Part shown: in pieces, positions 6,500 through 13,272 of the stretch | How positions within the stretch are numbered: the first letter of the stretch is position 1 | Layout: each line of letters starts with the position of its first letter | Origin: Terriglobia bacterium | GTDB lineage: Bacteria > Acidobacteriota > Terriglobia > UBA7540 | DNA: 17,316 bases | Direction of reading: 5' to 3' | NCBI GenBank assembly: GCA_020072905.1 | Contig: JAIQGB010000053.1 | Span: 1-17,316, forward strand | Notes under the pieces: model-generated | The model's input: the letters and a program-made list of their open reading frames with translations, nothing else | What the model was told of the DNA's origin: nothing | Databases searched by the model: none | Translations under genes and position numbers: made by a program

Positions 6500-7504
6500 T
6501 CATTCGGGGAATTGCTCCTGCGGATGGCGGCGCTCGAGGGCTTGGCGCGCCGCGCGCCGCAGCGCCTGCCCGACTTCGTCTTTCGCCCCTGCCGTCCGGT
6601 TGTAAACCTCCCGATAGCCCGCATCGCACTTCTCCGGCTGGCCCATGCGGCAGTAAAGGCTCGAGAGGACCATCGGCCAGAGCGGGTTGTGAGGATACTC
6701 GCGCTCGAGCCGCTGGAAGATTTGTATCGAACGCTCGAACTGCCGCTCGTTTTGGCGCGAGAAATCTTTAGCGAGATAGAACTTCGCCTCGGTCCGGGTC
6801 AGGTCGCCCTTCTCCGCGGCGAGCTGCATCTGTTTGAGGCCTTCGTCCCGGCTGCCGCCCGGCAGGCCGATGAACCAGCGAAGGATTTTGACGATGGCGG
6901 AGAGCGTATCGACGAAATAATTGTAGATGCCCACCCCGAGATAGGCGTCCGTCAAACTGGGATCAAGTTCCAGGGCTTTGAGCAGCAGCGCGCGCATCTT
7001 CTTGCCGGCGCGCGCCGTGGGCAACTCCTTGTCCCGCAGCCCCGCCAGACGCGCGCGCAGCGCGTAAGCCATGCCTTCGTAGAGGTAACTCCGCGCCACG
7101 TCCCGGTCGGCACGGATGCTCGCCTCGGACTTCTCGATGGTGATGTTGAGAAGATCCTCGAAATGGCCGTCGTAAGGAGTTGAGAGCGTGTCGGTCGCGG
7201 AGAAGACGTCGGGGTCTATCAGGTTGGCGGTCGAATAGTAAATGCGCCACCACGCGGCATCTGCTTCGAGCAGGTAGCCCACGGGCGATTGTGGATCTTT
7301 CTTTTGAATCTCCTTGCAGACCGCGATCGCGCCGTCGAGGTCGCCGTCCATCATCAAATCGAGGCCGTGGCGGCCGAGGGCGCGGCCTTCCTCGTCCGTC
7401 TGCGGCTGGGCCAGGAGGTTGCGGCTGCCGCACAGGCCCAACGCCAGAACCAGAACCCACAGACCGGCCAGCGGTTTCGCGCGTTGCGACCAAATTCGTT
7501 TCAT
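6500..7504 (-). CDS. Exported TPR-repeat protein of unknown function
   Basis: This 334-aa protein has a clear Sec signal peptide (MKRIWSQRAK, then a hydrophobic stretch to about residue 25, with cleavage likely after LLA at 32). Helical TPR-type repeats follow, the clearest at AIAVCKEIQKKDPQSPVGYL, at KALELDPSLTDAYLGVGIYN and near the C-terminus (IQIFQRLEREYPHNPLWPM). A Cys before GSRN is not a good lipobox. I choose ATG 7504 because the alternative ATG 7519 has its AAGGA touching the start codon. A longer frame to 7819 only reads the Rieske gene out of frame. It is the last gene of a minus-strand run, 43 bp after the Rieske gene. The function is unknown; a periplasmic scaffolding role is a guess. 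Confidence 0.8.
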   Translation of the reverse strand: MKRIWSQRAKPLAGLWVLVLALGLCGSRNLLAQPQTDEEGRALGRHGLDLMMDGDLDGAIAVCKEIQKKDPQSPVGYLLEADAAWWRIYYSTANLIDPDVFSATDTLSTPYDGHFEDLLNITIEKSEASIRADRDVARSYLYEGMAYALRARLAGLRDKELPTARAGKKMRALLLKALELDPSLTDAYLGVGIYNYFVDTLSAIVKILRWFIGLPGGSRDEGLKQMQLAAEKGDLTRTEAKFYLAKDFSRQNERQFERSIQIFQRLEREYPHNPLWPMVLSSLYCRMGQPEKCDAGYREVYNRTAGAKDEVGQALRRAARQALERRHPQEQFPE

Positions 7505-7547
7505 CAATCGGATGCTCATTCCTTGTGTTGGATGAAGTACGAGTCGC

Positions 7548-7889
7548 TCAGGGTGTTTGCGTGACCGGACGTTGGAGCCAGCCCACCAGAACGTCATCGC
7601 CCTCCACGCGCACTTCGTAGGCGGAAACCGAGTGCCCGCCGGGATGGTCGGGCTGGCCCGTCCGCACATCATACGTCCAGCCATGCCACGGACAGGCGAT
7701 GATACAGCCCTGGAGCTTTCCGCTCGCCAGCGGCCCGCCCATGTGTGGGCAGACGGCATTGACGGCGTAGAATCTCTCTTCCACCCGGCACAGCGCCATG
7801 GGCTTGTCGTGCACCACAACGTGCTTCACCGTGCCTTCAGGAATCTCGCTCACGCTCGCGACGCGCACAAAGGGCGGACGCTTACTCAT
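7548..7889 (-). CDS. Rieske [2Fe-2S] ferredoxin (NirD/dioxygenase-ferredoxin type)
   Basis: This 113-aa soluble protein is a stand-alone Rieske domain. The cluster ligands are Cys47-x-His49 (VCPHMGG) and Cys66-x2-His69 (ACPWHGW), in the usual two loops. There is no signal peptide or membrane helix, so it acts in the cytoplasm as an electron carrier. Its size fits ferredoxins of aromatic-ring dioxygenases or small NirD-like subunits, but no oxygenase, reductase or nitrite reductase is nearby, so the partner is unknown. The start is ATG 7889, with GAGGAG about ten bases upstream. It lies between the exported hydrolase-like gene (49-bp gap) and the exported TPR gene (43-bp gap), an odd setting for a cytoplasmic ferredoxin. 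Confidence 0.92.
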   Translation of the reverse strand: MSKRPPFVRVASVSEIPEGTVKHVVVHDKPMALCRVEERFYAVNAVCPHMGGPLASGKLQGCIIACPWHGWTYDVRTGQPDHPGGHSVSAYEVRVEGDDVLVGWLQRPVTQTP

Positions 7890-7938
7890 GGCCTTCGTCT
7901 CCTCGCCAGCCCTGCAACCTCAGCTTGTCCGTCCCCGC

Positions 7939-10272
7939 TCACGGCGCGGCTGAAAGTATGGCTTCTTTTTGGACCTCATGGACGCTCCGCCCCAGCTTGA
8001 TTCTCGGATCGCCAAAGGCGTGGAAAACGCGAACCTTGGCCGACCGCTGGAGTGGCAAACCATCCAGGCTCCGCAGCGTGAAGAGCGGCGCCGAGTCATA
8101 TTTGACCCCGCTCCAATCGAGCGCATGGAAGGCTGCGAAGGTCGGTGCTTCAACCAGAAATCCGCCCGGGGGCAGCAGCACCGCGCCTCCCATCCGCGAT
8201 TTGCGCTGAATGGTTTGGTCGCTGTCGTTGACGACGACCTCCACCGCCTCCGCACCTTCGCCGAAGACGGTGCGCTGCACTCTCCGGTCAGGAGTGAGGA
8301 ACTCATGCCGAGTCATCGGCATCTCGGCGGTCAGTTCGTTGAGCGGCGAAAGAATCTCATAGGTATTCTTCACAAACCGATCCATAGGATGGAGCCCTTC
8401 CGCCCAACCGCTGTCGGCGCGGGTGAACAGCGCGGCGTCCCTGCCGCCGGCGGGCGTGGCGGCTGCCGCGGCCTCCGCCGGTTTCTCCTTCCAGCAAAGG
8501 TGCGGCGGGATCTCGTGATAGTTCAGCGTCCGGCCGATGCTGAGGTGATGGAGAACGTAGTCGGCCGAATGCGCGATGTCAAAGCCATATTTCCCGTAGA
8601 GCGCGATCGAGTCGCGGTAGACGAGCTCGAAGAGCGGCACCGAAACCGCACCCACTTCCGAGAGGAGTTTTTTGTCGTGGAACCACGTCCCGTCCACGCC
8701 CGTCAGTCCCTCGAAGAAGTCGGCGTGCGGGATGGCCCACTCGCGCCCGTCTTCGCTGCCAAAGATTCCGAACGTTTCCCGCGCGTAATCGGAAAGCTCC
8801 TGCTTCCACTTCATATCGTCGGCGCGCGTCAGCGGATGCGCCGGATCGAAACACTCCTGTAACCCCGAGGCATAAGTTGTGTCGATGAAATAGGAATCCG
8901 CTTGAGTCAGTTTTTTCACGGCGGGCAGGTTCTGCGGTCGCTCGGCCAATCCCAGCGCCTGCTTCGAACAGGTCAGGTAGGCGCGCCCGCCCCACCATTT
9001 CCCGCCTTTCACCAGGCTGCCGTCGGGATGCTTCATGATGAGGCTCTCATCCCAGGAGGGCGAGTCGCGGTAAATGTCCTGATAGTTATCGTGCAGGCAG
9101 AAGAGGTAGCCCTGCGCCATCACGCGCCGCGCGCACTCGGCCAAACCCGCGTTCCCTCCGCACTCGGGATTGGCGGGGAGAATGTCGGGGTGTTGGTTGT
9201 CGTAGCCCCGATGCGTCCAGCCGCCCATCACAAAGAGGACACGGTCGAGCTTAAGATCGTTCTTCAGGTGCTCGGCCACCTGCGCCGCCTCGTCGAACGT
9301 CCAGACCACCTTCACCACTTCCTCTTTGGCGCTTTCCTCGTTCATCTCGCGGTCGAGCAGCGCCCAGAGCTTGTAGTTGATGGCGCCGAAGAGCTTGGCG
9401 CGCTCGGGATGGCCCTTCAGCTTCTCGCTCCAGGGAACCAGCAGGCCGCGCTCGCGAGCGATCTCGCGGTAAGCTTTGGCAATCGTCACGTAATCGCCCT
9501 TGCCGCAAAAGCGAATCCGCAAGGACTTCGCGGACTTGCGGAGAATCAGTGACGTCGAGAGCGCCTGCTTGGCGCCGGCGATACCGGCAGGGTCTGTCTC
9601 GCTGCGGATTTCCGGCGCGACGTAGGGATCGCCCCAGGTCACCAGCGCCGTGGCGCCGCGCTTCACCACGCCCAGCATCTCCATGTGCGAGCCTTCGTAG
9701 GCGTAGGTGTCAAATTGGTGCGTGAATTTGATTCCACTCGTCGCCGGGATCAGTAGCCCCATGCGCGGCGTCACCACCACGTAACCCTTTTCCCGGTCGG
9801 TGGTCCACAGCGCGTCGTCAAGCAGGTGAATGCTTTTCACATGCAGTTCATCGCTTGCCGTGTAGCTGAACTCGATGGTTCTGCCGTCTTCGACCGCGTG
9901 GACCCGCACGCGCAGCCAAGCACCCGGATGCTCCGGCACAGGATGGAAGGAGAGATCGATCGCGCTCGCTTCCGATTCGAGCTCGCAACGCGCCAAGTCG
10001 GCCTGCTTCTCTTTTCCGTCCACAACGAGGCTCACCCGGCCAAACCGCATCTGGTAGGGATTCGAGCGCCAAGTGACCCGCGTTTGTTTGTCGAGGATCT
10101 CATAGCGGCCATTCTCAGCCGAGATGCGAAACCTCAGGTGGGGAGTATCAAGGGTTGCGGAATCTCCTTTCGCGTTCCCAGGCTTCGACTCGCCCCACGC
10201 GGCCGGAGCGGCGGCGATCAAAAGAATTGCGGCCACCAAAGAAATGAGCAAGTGCCTCCTAACGCGTGACAC
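7939..10272 (-). CDS. Large exported glycoside-hydrolase-like protein (DUF5696/GH101-like)
   Basis: This 777-aa protein has a Sec signal (VSRVRRHLLISL..., cleavage likely after AWG at 27). An N-terminal beta-rich region (about 40-260) is followed by a TIM-barrel-like region (about 300-620) and a C-terminal beta domain (about 650-777). The barrel contains DRVLFVMGGWTHRGYDNQHP, CLHDNYQD, YFIDTTYASG and FGSEDGREW, a pattern resembling DUF5696 and family 101 endo-alpha-N-acetylgalactosaminidases. Asp464 (FIDTTY) and Glu507 (GSEDG) are my candidates for nucleophile and acid/base; this is inference. The start is GTG 10272, set by a strong GAGGAGGGG seven bases upstream. The ATG at 10326 would hide the signal peptide. 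It overlaps the preceding membrane-protein gene by 14 bp, suggesting coupled translation. The substrate is unknown. Confidence 0.8.
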   Translation of the reverse strand: MSRVRRHLLISLVAAILLIAAAPAAWGESKPGNAKGDSATLDTPHLRFRISAENGRYEILDKQTRVTWRSNPYQMRFGRVSLVVDGKEKQADLARCELESEASAIDLSFHPVPEHPGAWLRVRVHAVEDGRTIEFSYTASDELHVKSIHLLDDALWTTDREKGYVVVTPRMGLLIPATSGIKFTHQFDTYAYEGSHMEMLGVVKRGATALVTWGDPYVAPEIRSETDPAGIAGAKQALSTSLILRKSAKSLRIRFCGKGDYVTIAKAYREIARERGLLVPWSEKLKGHPERAKLFGAINYKLWALLDREMNEESAKEEVVKVVWTFDEAAQVAEHLKNDLKLDRVLFVMGGWTHRGYDNQHPDILPANPECGGNAGLAECARRVMAQGYLFCLHDNYQDIYRDSPSWDESLIMKHPDGSLVKGGKWWGGRAYLTCSKQALGLAERPQNLPAVKKLTQADSYFIDTTYASGLQECFDPAHPLTRADDMKWKQELSDYARETFGIFGSEDGREWAIPHADFFEGLTGVDGTWFHDKKLLSEVGAVSVPLFELVYRDSIALYGKYGFDIAHSADYVLHHLSIGRTLNYHEIPPHLCWKEKPAEAAAAATPAGGRDAALFTRADSGWAEGLHPMDRFVKNTYEILSPLNELTAEMPMTRHEFLTPDRRVQRTVFGEGAEAVEVVVNDSDQTIQRKSRMGGAVLLPPGGFLVEAPTFAAFHALDWSGVKYDSAPLFTLRSLDGLPLQRSAKVRVFHAFGDPRIKLGRSVHEVQKEAILSAAP

Positions 10273-11236
10273 TGGCTTTCCCCTCCTCTCCCATGGCACG
10301 CCACGCGGTCCGGCCCGATGCAGCATGCAGGAGCCGTCGGAGCGCTCTCAGGAATTCGTACATGACGAAACACTCCAGCGCAAACGGCATAAAACCCAGG
10401 AAGCCCGCGAGCGGCATCTCGAAAACCTTCCCGCTTTGCATGATAGGAAACACGTAGACCCACTTCGCGGCGGCCCAGTAGTTCCAGAATTCCCAGAAGA
10501 CGCCACACACGAAACCCGAGGCGAGAAAGCTATACAGCGTCGATGTCCGGCCCTGCTCGAGCTCCCCCAGAAGCGAGCGCTCGCGTGCGAAATAGTTGAT
10601 CGGATCGAGCAGCAACACGAAACCGACCCATACCGCGCCGAACAGGTATTGACCGATGGCAACCGGCACGAGCACGGGAAGAGCAACAAACAGCGTTCCA
10701 AGAGCGATCAGGCTCACCTGTGTGGCGCGGCCGAGCACGAGGCGACGTTCTCCGCGCGGCCGAAACCAGCTCAGCGCCTCAACAAGATCCGCCGTCTCAA
10801 AGATCGCCGGCCAAATGGTGGCGAAAGACCAGACGTAGCCGAGGGCTTCGAGCAGGGGGTTCGCAGGCAGGCCGACGTAGGTCCAGTTCGCCAGCCGCAG
10901 GTTGTAGGCCTCAAAGATGAGCCAGAGCGGCACCGACCAAAACGCCAGGGCCAGGAACTCCCGCGGCGCGCTGCCCAGGCGCGACTCGCCGCGCAGGCTC
11001 CACACCGCGCCGTCGATGAGGAGCAAGTATCCGGTCCAGGCCATCGGAGTGAAGTAGACTGCCACCCAGCGCTGTCCCGCGAGGAGAAAGACCTCGGCGA
11101 GTAAGATGATCGCCGCGCCAGCCCACCCCCAAGGCGCCAGTCGCGCGCGCTTTGTGGCGCGAGAATACCCGATCACGAGAAGAACGACGGTCAGGACGAC
11201 GAGCAGAATCCCGGCGAAAGTGGGGAAATCCAGCAT
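10259..11236 (-). CDS. Polytopic membrane protein with internal duplication, function unknown
   Basis: This 325-aa protein is almost entirely hydrophobic, with roughly eight to ten membrane helices starting at MLDFPTFAGILLVVLTVVLL. Two halves carry related motifs: IFEAYNLRLANWTYVGLP in the middle, and FWEFWNYWAAAKWVYVFP near the C-terminus, each followed by a Leu-rich stretch, a Gly-aromatic pair and a further acidic residue. The Trp/Glu/Asn/Trp-x-Tyr pattern loosely recalls the lycopene-cyclase-like membrane domain, but I would not name it so. ATG 11236 (GGAG close upstream) is preferred to the TTG-type extension to 11278. It is the first gene of the minus-strand unit, overlaps the exported hydrolase-like gene by 14 bp and is divergent from citrate synthase. 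Confidence 0.75.
   Translation of the reverse strand: MLDFPTFAGILLVVLTVVLLVIGYSRATKRARLAPWGWAGAAIILLAEVFLLAGQRWVAVYFTPMAWTGYLLLIDGAVWSLRGESRLGSAPREFLALAFWSVPLWLIFEAYNLRLANWTYVGLPANPLLEALGYVWSFATIWPAIFETADLVEALSWFRPRGERRLVLGRATQVSLIALGTLFVALPVLVPVAIGQYLFGAVWVGFVLLLDPINYFARERSLLGELEQGRTSTLYSFLASGFVCGVFWEFWNYWAAAKWVYVFPIMQSGKVFEMPLAGFLGFMPFALECFVMYEFLRALRRLLHAASGRTAWRAMGEEGKASVTR
10280..10288 (-). promoter_or_regulatory. Strong Shine-Dalgarno fixing the GTG start of the hydrolase-like gene
   Basis: GAGGAGGGG on the minus strand lies seven bases before GTG 10270-10272 and inside the end of the upstream membrane-protein gene. It is one of the strongest ribosome-binding sites in the window and decides the start in favour of GTG over the upstream ATG at 10326. 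Confidence 0.7.
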
Positions 11237-11411
11237 AGCTCCGCAACGAAGGTTATACACGCAGCATAGCCAAGCCATCCGCCAAAAGCAAATTCCTCGC
11301 GCGCGACCACTGGGCCCTCCGCAGGGGAAGACAATGTCAGGATAATTAGTCTAGTTGGCCTAATAACTCGACAGTTCGGACAAAATGTTGTTGGCGGTGG
11401 AGATTTGATTA

Positions 11412-11441
11412 TTGTTTTCTACTGCTTGGCTCAGGTATGAT
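11412..11441 (+). promoter_or_regulatory. Possible promoter of citrate synthase in an AT-rich intergenic block
   Basis: TTGTTT (11412-11417) and TATGAT (11436-11441) are 18 bp apart inside an AT-rich stretch (about 11335-11460) that stands out from its GC-rich surroundings. Transcription would start near 11448, giving a leader of about 44 nt. Just upstream an ATTAG...CTAAT inverted repeat (about 11345-11365) could be an operator, but its arms are only 5 bp. Confidence 0.4.
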
Positions 11442-11491
11442 GAAATGACATAAAGTCCGAAACCGTGACTCTCCGGGAAGGGAGACTGGGA

Positions 11492-12613
11492 ATGGCTGAG
11501 GTGAAAGCAGGCCTGCAGGACGTGGTCATTGCTGCGTCCGAAATCTGCTCGATTGATGGGGCGAAAGGAATCCTCACCTATCGTGGCTACGACATCCACG
11601 ACCTGGCCGCCCATTCGAGTTTTGAGGAAGTCGTCTACCTTCTCTGGAACGGCCGCCTGCCTAAGCGCGCCGAGCTCGCCGAACTCGAAAAGCAACTCAC
11701 CGAAAATAGGGCTATCCCCGCCGAATTGATTGACCTTCTGAAGCGCTTGCCGCCACCCCAACATCCCATGGAAACGCTGCGCACGGCGGTCTCCGCGCTC
11801 TCGCTCTACGATCCGGAAGCCGAAGACATGTCGATGGAGGCGAACCGCCGCAAGGCGCTGCGCCTGACCGCGCAGATGGGGACTCTGGTTGCCGCGTTCG
11901 GCCGCATCCGCGAGGGCAAGGAGTCGGTTACGCCCGACCCAAATCTCAACTCCGCCGCGAATTTCCTCTACATGCTGAAGGGCCAAGCGCCCAACGCCGA
12001 GGACGCCCGCTGGTTCGACGTCGCGCTGATTCTCCACGCCGACCACAGCTTCAACGCTTCGACGTTTGCCGCGCGCGTTACCGCCTCAACGCTTTCCGAC
12101 CTGCACTCCGCCATCACCTCTGCCCTCGGCACGCTGAAAGGCCCGCTGCACGGCGGCGCCAACGAGCAGGTGATGAAGATGCTTCTGGCGGTCCAGACCG
12201 AGGCGAAAGCCGAGGACCACGTGCGCGGCCTGCTCGCCCAGAAGAAGAAGGTGATGGGCTTCGGCCACCGCGTCTATCACACCGAGGACCCGCGCGCCAC
12301 GGTGCTGCGCAAGATGTCGGAAGACCTCGGCCGCCGCACCGGACAGCCGAAGTGGTTCCAAATGTCGAGGCGGATTGAAGACCTGATGATCCGCGAGAAG
12401 AGGATCAACGCCAACGTGGATTTCTATTCCGCGTCAGCCTACTACGTGCTGGGCATCCCCGTCGACCTCTACCCGCTCATCTTCGCGGTGAGCCGCATCT
12501 CCGGGTGGACGGCGCACGTGCTCGAGCAGTACGCCAATAACCGCCTGATCCGCCCGCTCGCCGAATACACCGGCCCCCGGGGCCAGAAATACGTCCCTAT
12601 CGACCGGCGCTGA
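11492..12613 (+). CDS. gltA: Citrate synthase (short type; methylcitrate synthase activity possible)
   Basis: This 373-aa enzyme condenses oxaloacetate with acetyl-CoA at the entry to the TCA cycle. The three catalytic residues are visible: His220 (PLHGGANE), His259 (GFGHRVY) and Asp310 (NVDFYSA). The oxaloacetate-binding histidine is in LHADHSFNAST near 182-190. The short length and the opening GLQDVVIAASEICSIDG resemble the CitZ/PrpC-like branch rather than the longer NADH-regulated E. coli enzyme, so 2-methylcitrate synthase cannot be excluded by reading alone. No other prp gene is nearby. ATG 11492 is chosen because GAAGGGAG lies seven bases upstream; a GTG at 11465 would add nine residues with no Shine-Dalgarno. 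The gene stands alone on the plus strand, divergent from the membrane-protein unit. Confidence 0.93.
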   Translation: MAEVKAGLQDVVIAASEICSIDGAKGILTYRGYDIHDLAAHSSFEEVVYLLWNGRLPKRAELAELEKQLTENRAIPAELIDLLKRLPPPQHPMETLRTAVSALSLYDPEAEDMSMEANRRKALRLTAQMGTLVAAFGRIREGKESVTPDPNLNSAANFLYMLKGQAPNAEDARWFDVALILHADHSFNASTFAARVTASTLSDLHSAITSALGTLKGPLHGGANEQVMKMLLAVQTEAKAEDHVRGLLAQKKKVMGFGHRVYHTEDPRATVLRKMSEDLGRRTGQPKWFQMSRRIEDLMIREKRINANVDFYSASAYYVLGIPVDLYPLIFAVSRISGWTAHVLEQYANNRLIRPLAEYTGPRGQKYVPIDRR

Positions 12614-12834
12614 CTCACAGACTGGCTGCCTTCAAACAGAGGGCGACGGGGTTCCGGAAGATTATTCCCCTCCTCGGCGTCGAGCCCACTTCACACCAGT
12701 AGCGGAAACAGGGCATCCTGATCTAAGGGCACACTTCCACCCAGATGAAAACTCATTGGATCAATCCGCCAAGGCGGACCGAGGGACAAGTTCGTCGTCG
12801 CTCCCTGCCCGCGGAATTTGGTCGACCTGCACAG

Positions 12835-13254
12835 CTACGGCCTGATACCATTGCCCGGATCGAACACGTCGCCGCTGTCGCAGACGACACTATACTTGTA
12901 GTGTTTGTATACCCTCTCTGGGTGCTTCTTATCCTCGTCCGAAGGACCCGGGGCATTCGTGGGGGCCTTTGGGTCAGATGTTGCTCCGTGGGGGATCGTG
13001 ATGACATTTTTGTCAAAAGGCGATGGCCCGGTATAGATAACCCTGCAATCGCTGGCGGTAGCGTTCGTCCACGAAACGGTTTCTCCTAGGCTCTTAGACA
13101 ATACGAACCATGGCGTGTCTACGCCGTCTGGGGCCGGTTTGCCGATGATTGTGACGGTGACGGTGGCGTTTGATGGAGCCTCCGCAAGCATTGCCGCCAT
13201 CGCCAGGCCGCAAAGCAGGATACAGCCGATCAAAATGCCGATTGTTTTACGCAT
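12835..13254 (-). CDS. Small secreted protein, possible cupredoxin-like beta-sandwich
   Basis: This 139-aa protein has a Sec signal peptide (MRKTIGILIGCILLCGLAMA, cleavage likely after residue 20 or 21). The mature part is beta-strand-rich: VTVTIIGKP, then GETVSWTN, then ITIPHG, and a C-terminal YKYSVVCDSGDVFDPGNG. Cys70 and Cys125 could form a disulfide. The strand order and the GETVSWTN phrase recall cupredoxins, but a clear Cys-His-His-Met copper set is not visible, so this is weak. The LIGC motif at 8-11 is too close to the N-terminus to be a lipobox. The start is ATG 13254 with a perfect AGGAGG six bases upstream. It lies 18 bp after the kinase-TPR gene and is probably co-transcribed with it. 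Confidence 0.75.
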   Translation of the reverse strand: MRKTIGILIGCILLCGLAMAAMLAEAPSNATVTVTIIGKPAPDGVDTPWFVLSKSLGETVSWTNATASDCRVIYTGPSPFDKNVITIPHGATSDPKAPTNAPGPSDEDKKHPERVYKHYKYSVVCDSGDVFDPGNGIRP

Positions 13255-13272
13255 GTTGTCCTCCTCTTACTA

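Noticed and set aside
7505..7819. N-terminal extension of the TPR protein
   Set aside because: It reads the Rieske gene out of frame and would bury the signal peptide in the middle of the protein.
12765..12778. TCCGCC-AA-GGCGGA inverted repeat as terminator of the small secreted-protein gene
   Set aside because: The two-base loop is too tight for a full stem and only a short T-run lies on the minus strand further on; not convincing.
12862..13254. LIGC at residues 8-11 of the small secreted protein as a lipobox
   Set aside because: The cysteine is only 11 residues from the start and is followed by more of the hydrophobic core, unlike a lipoprotein signal.
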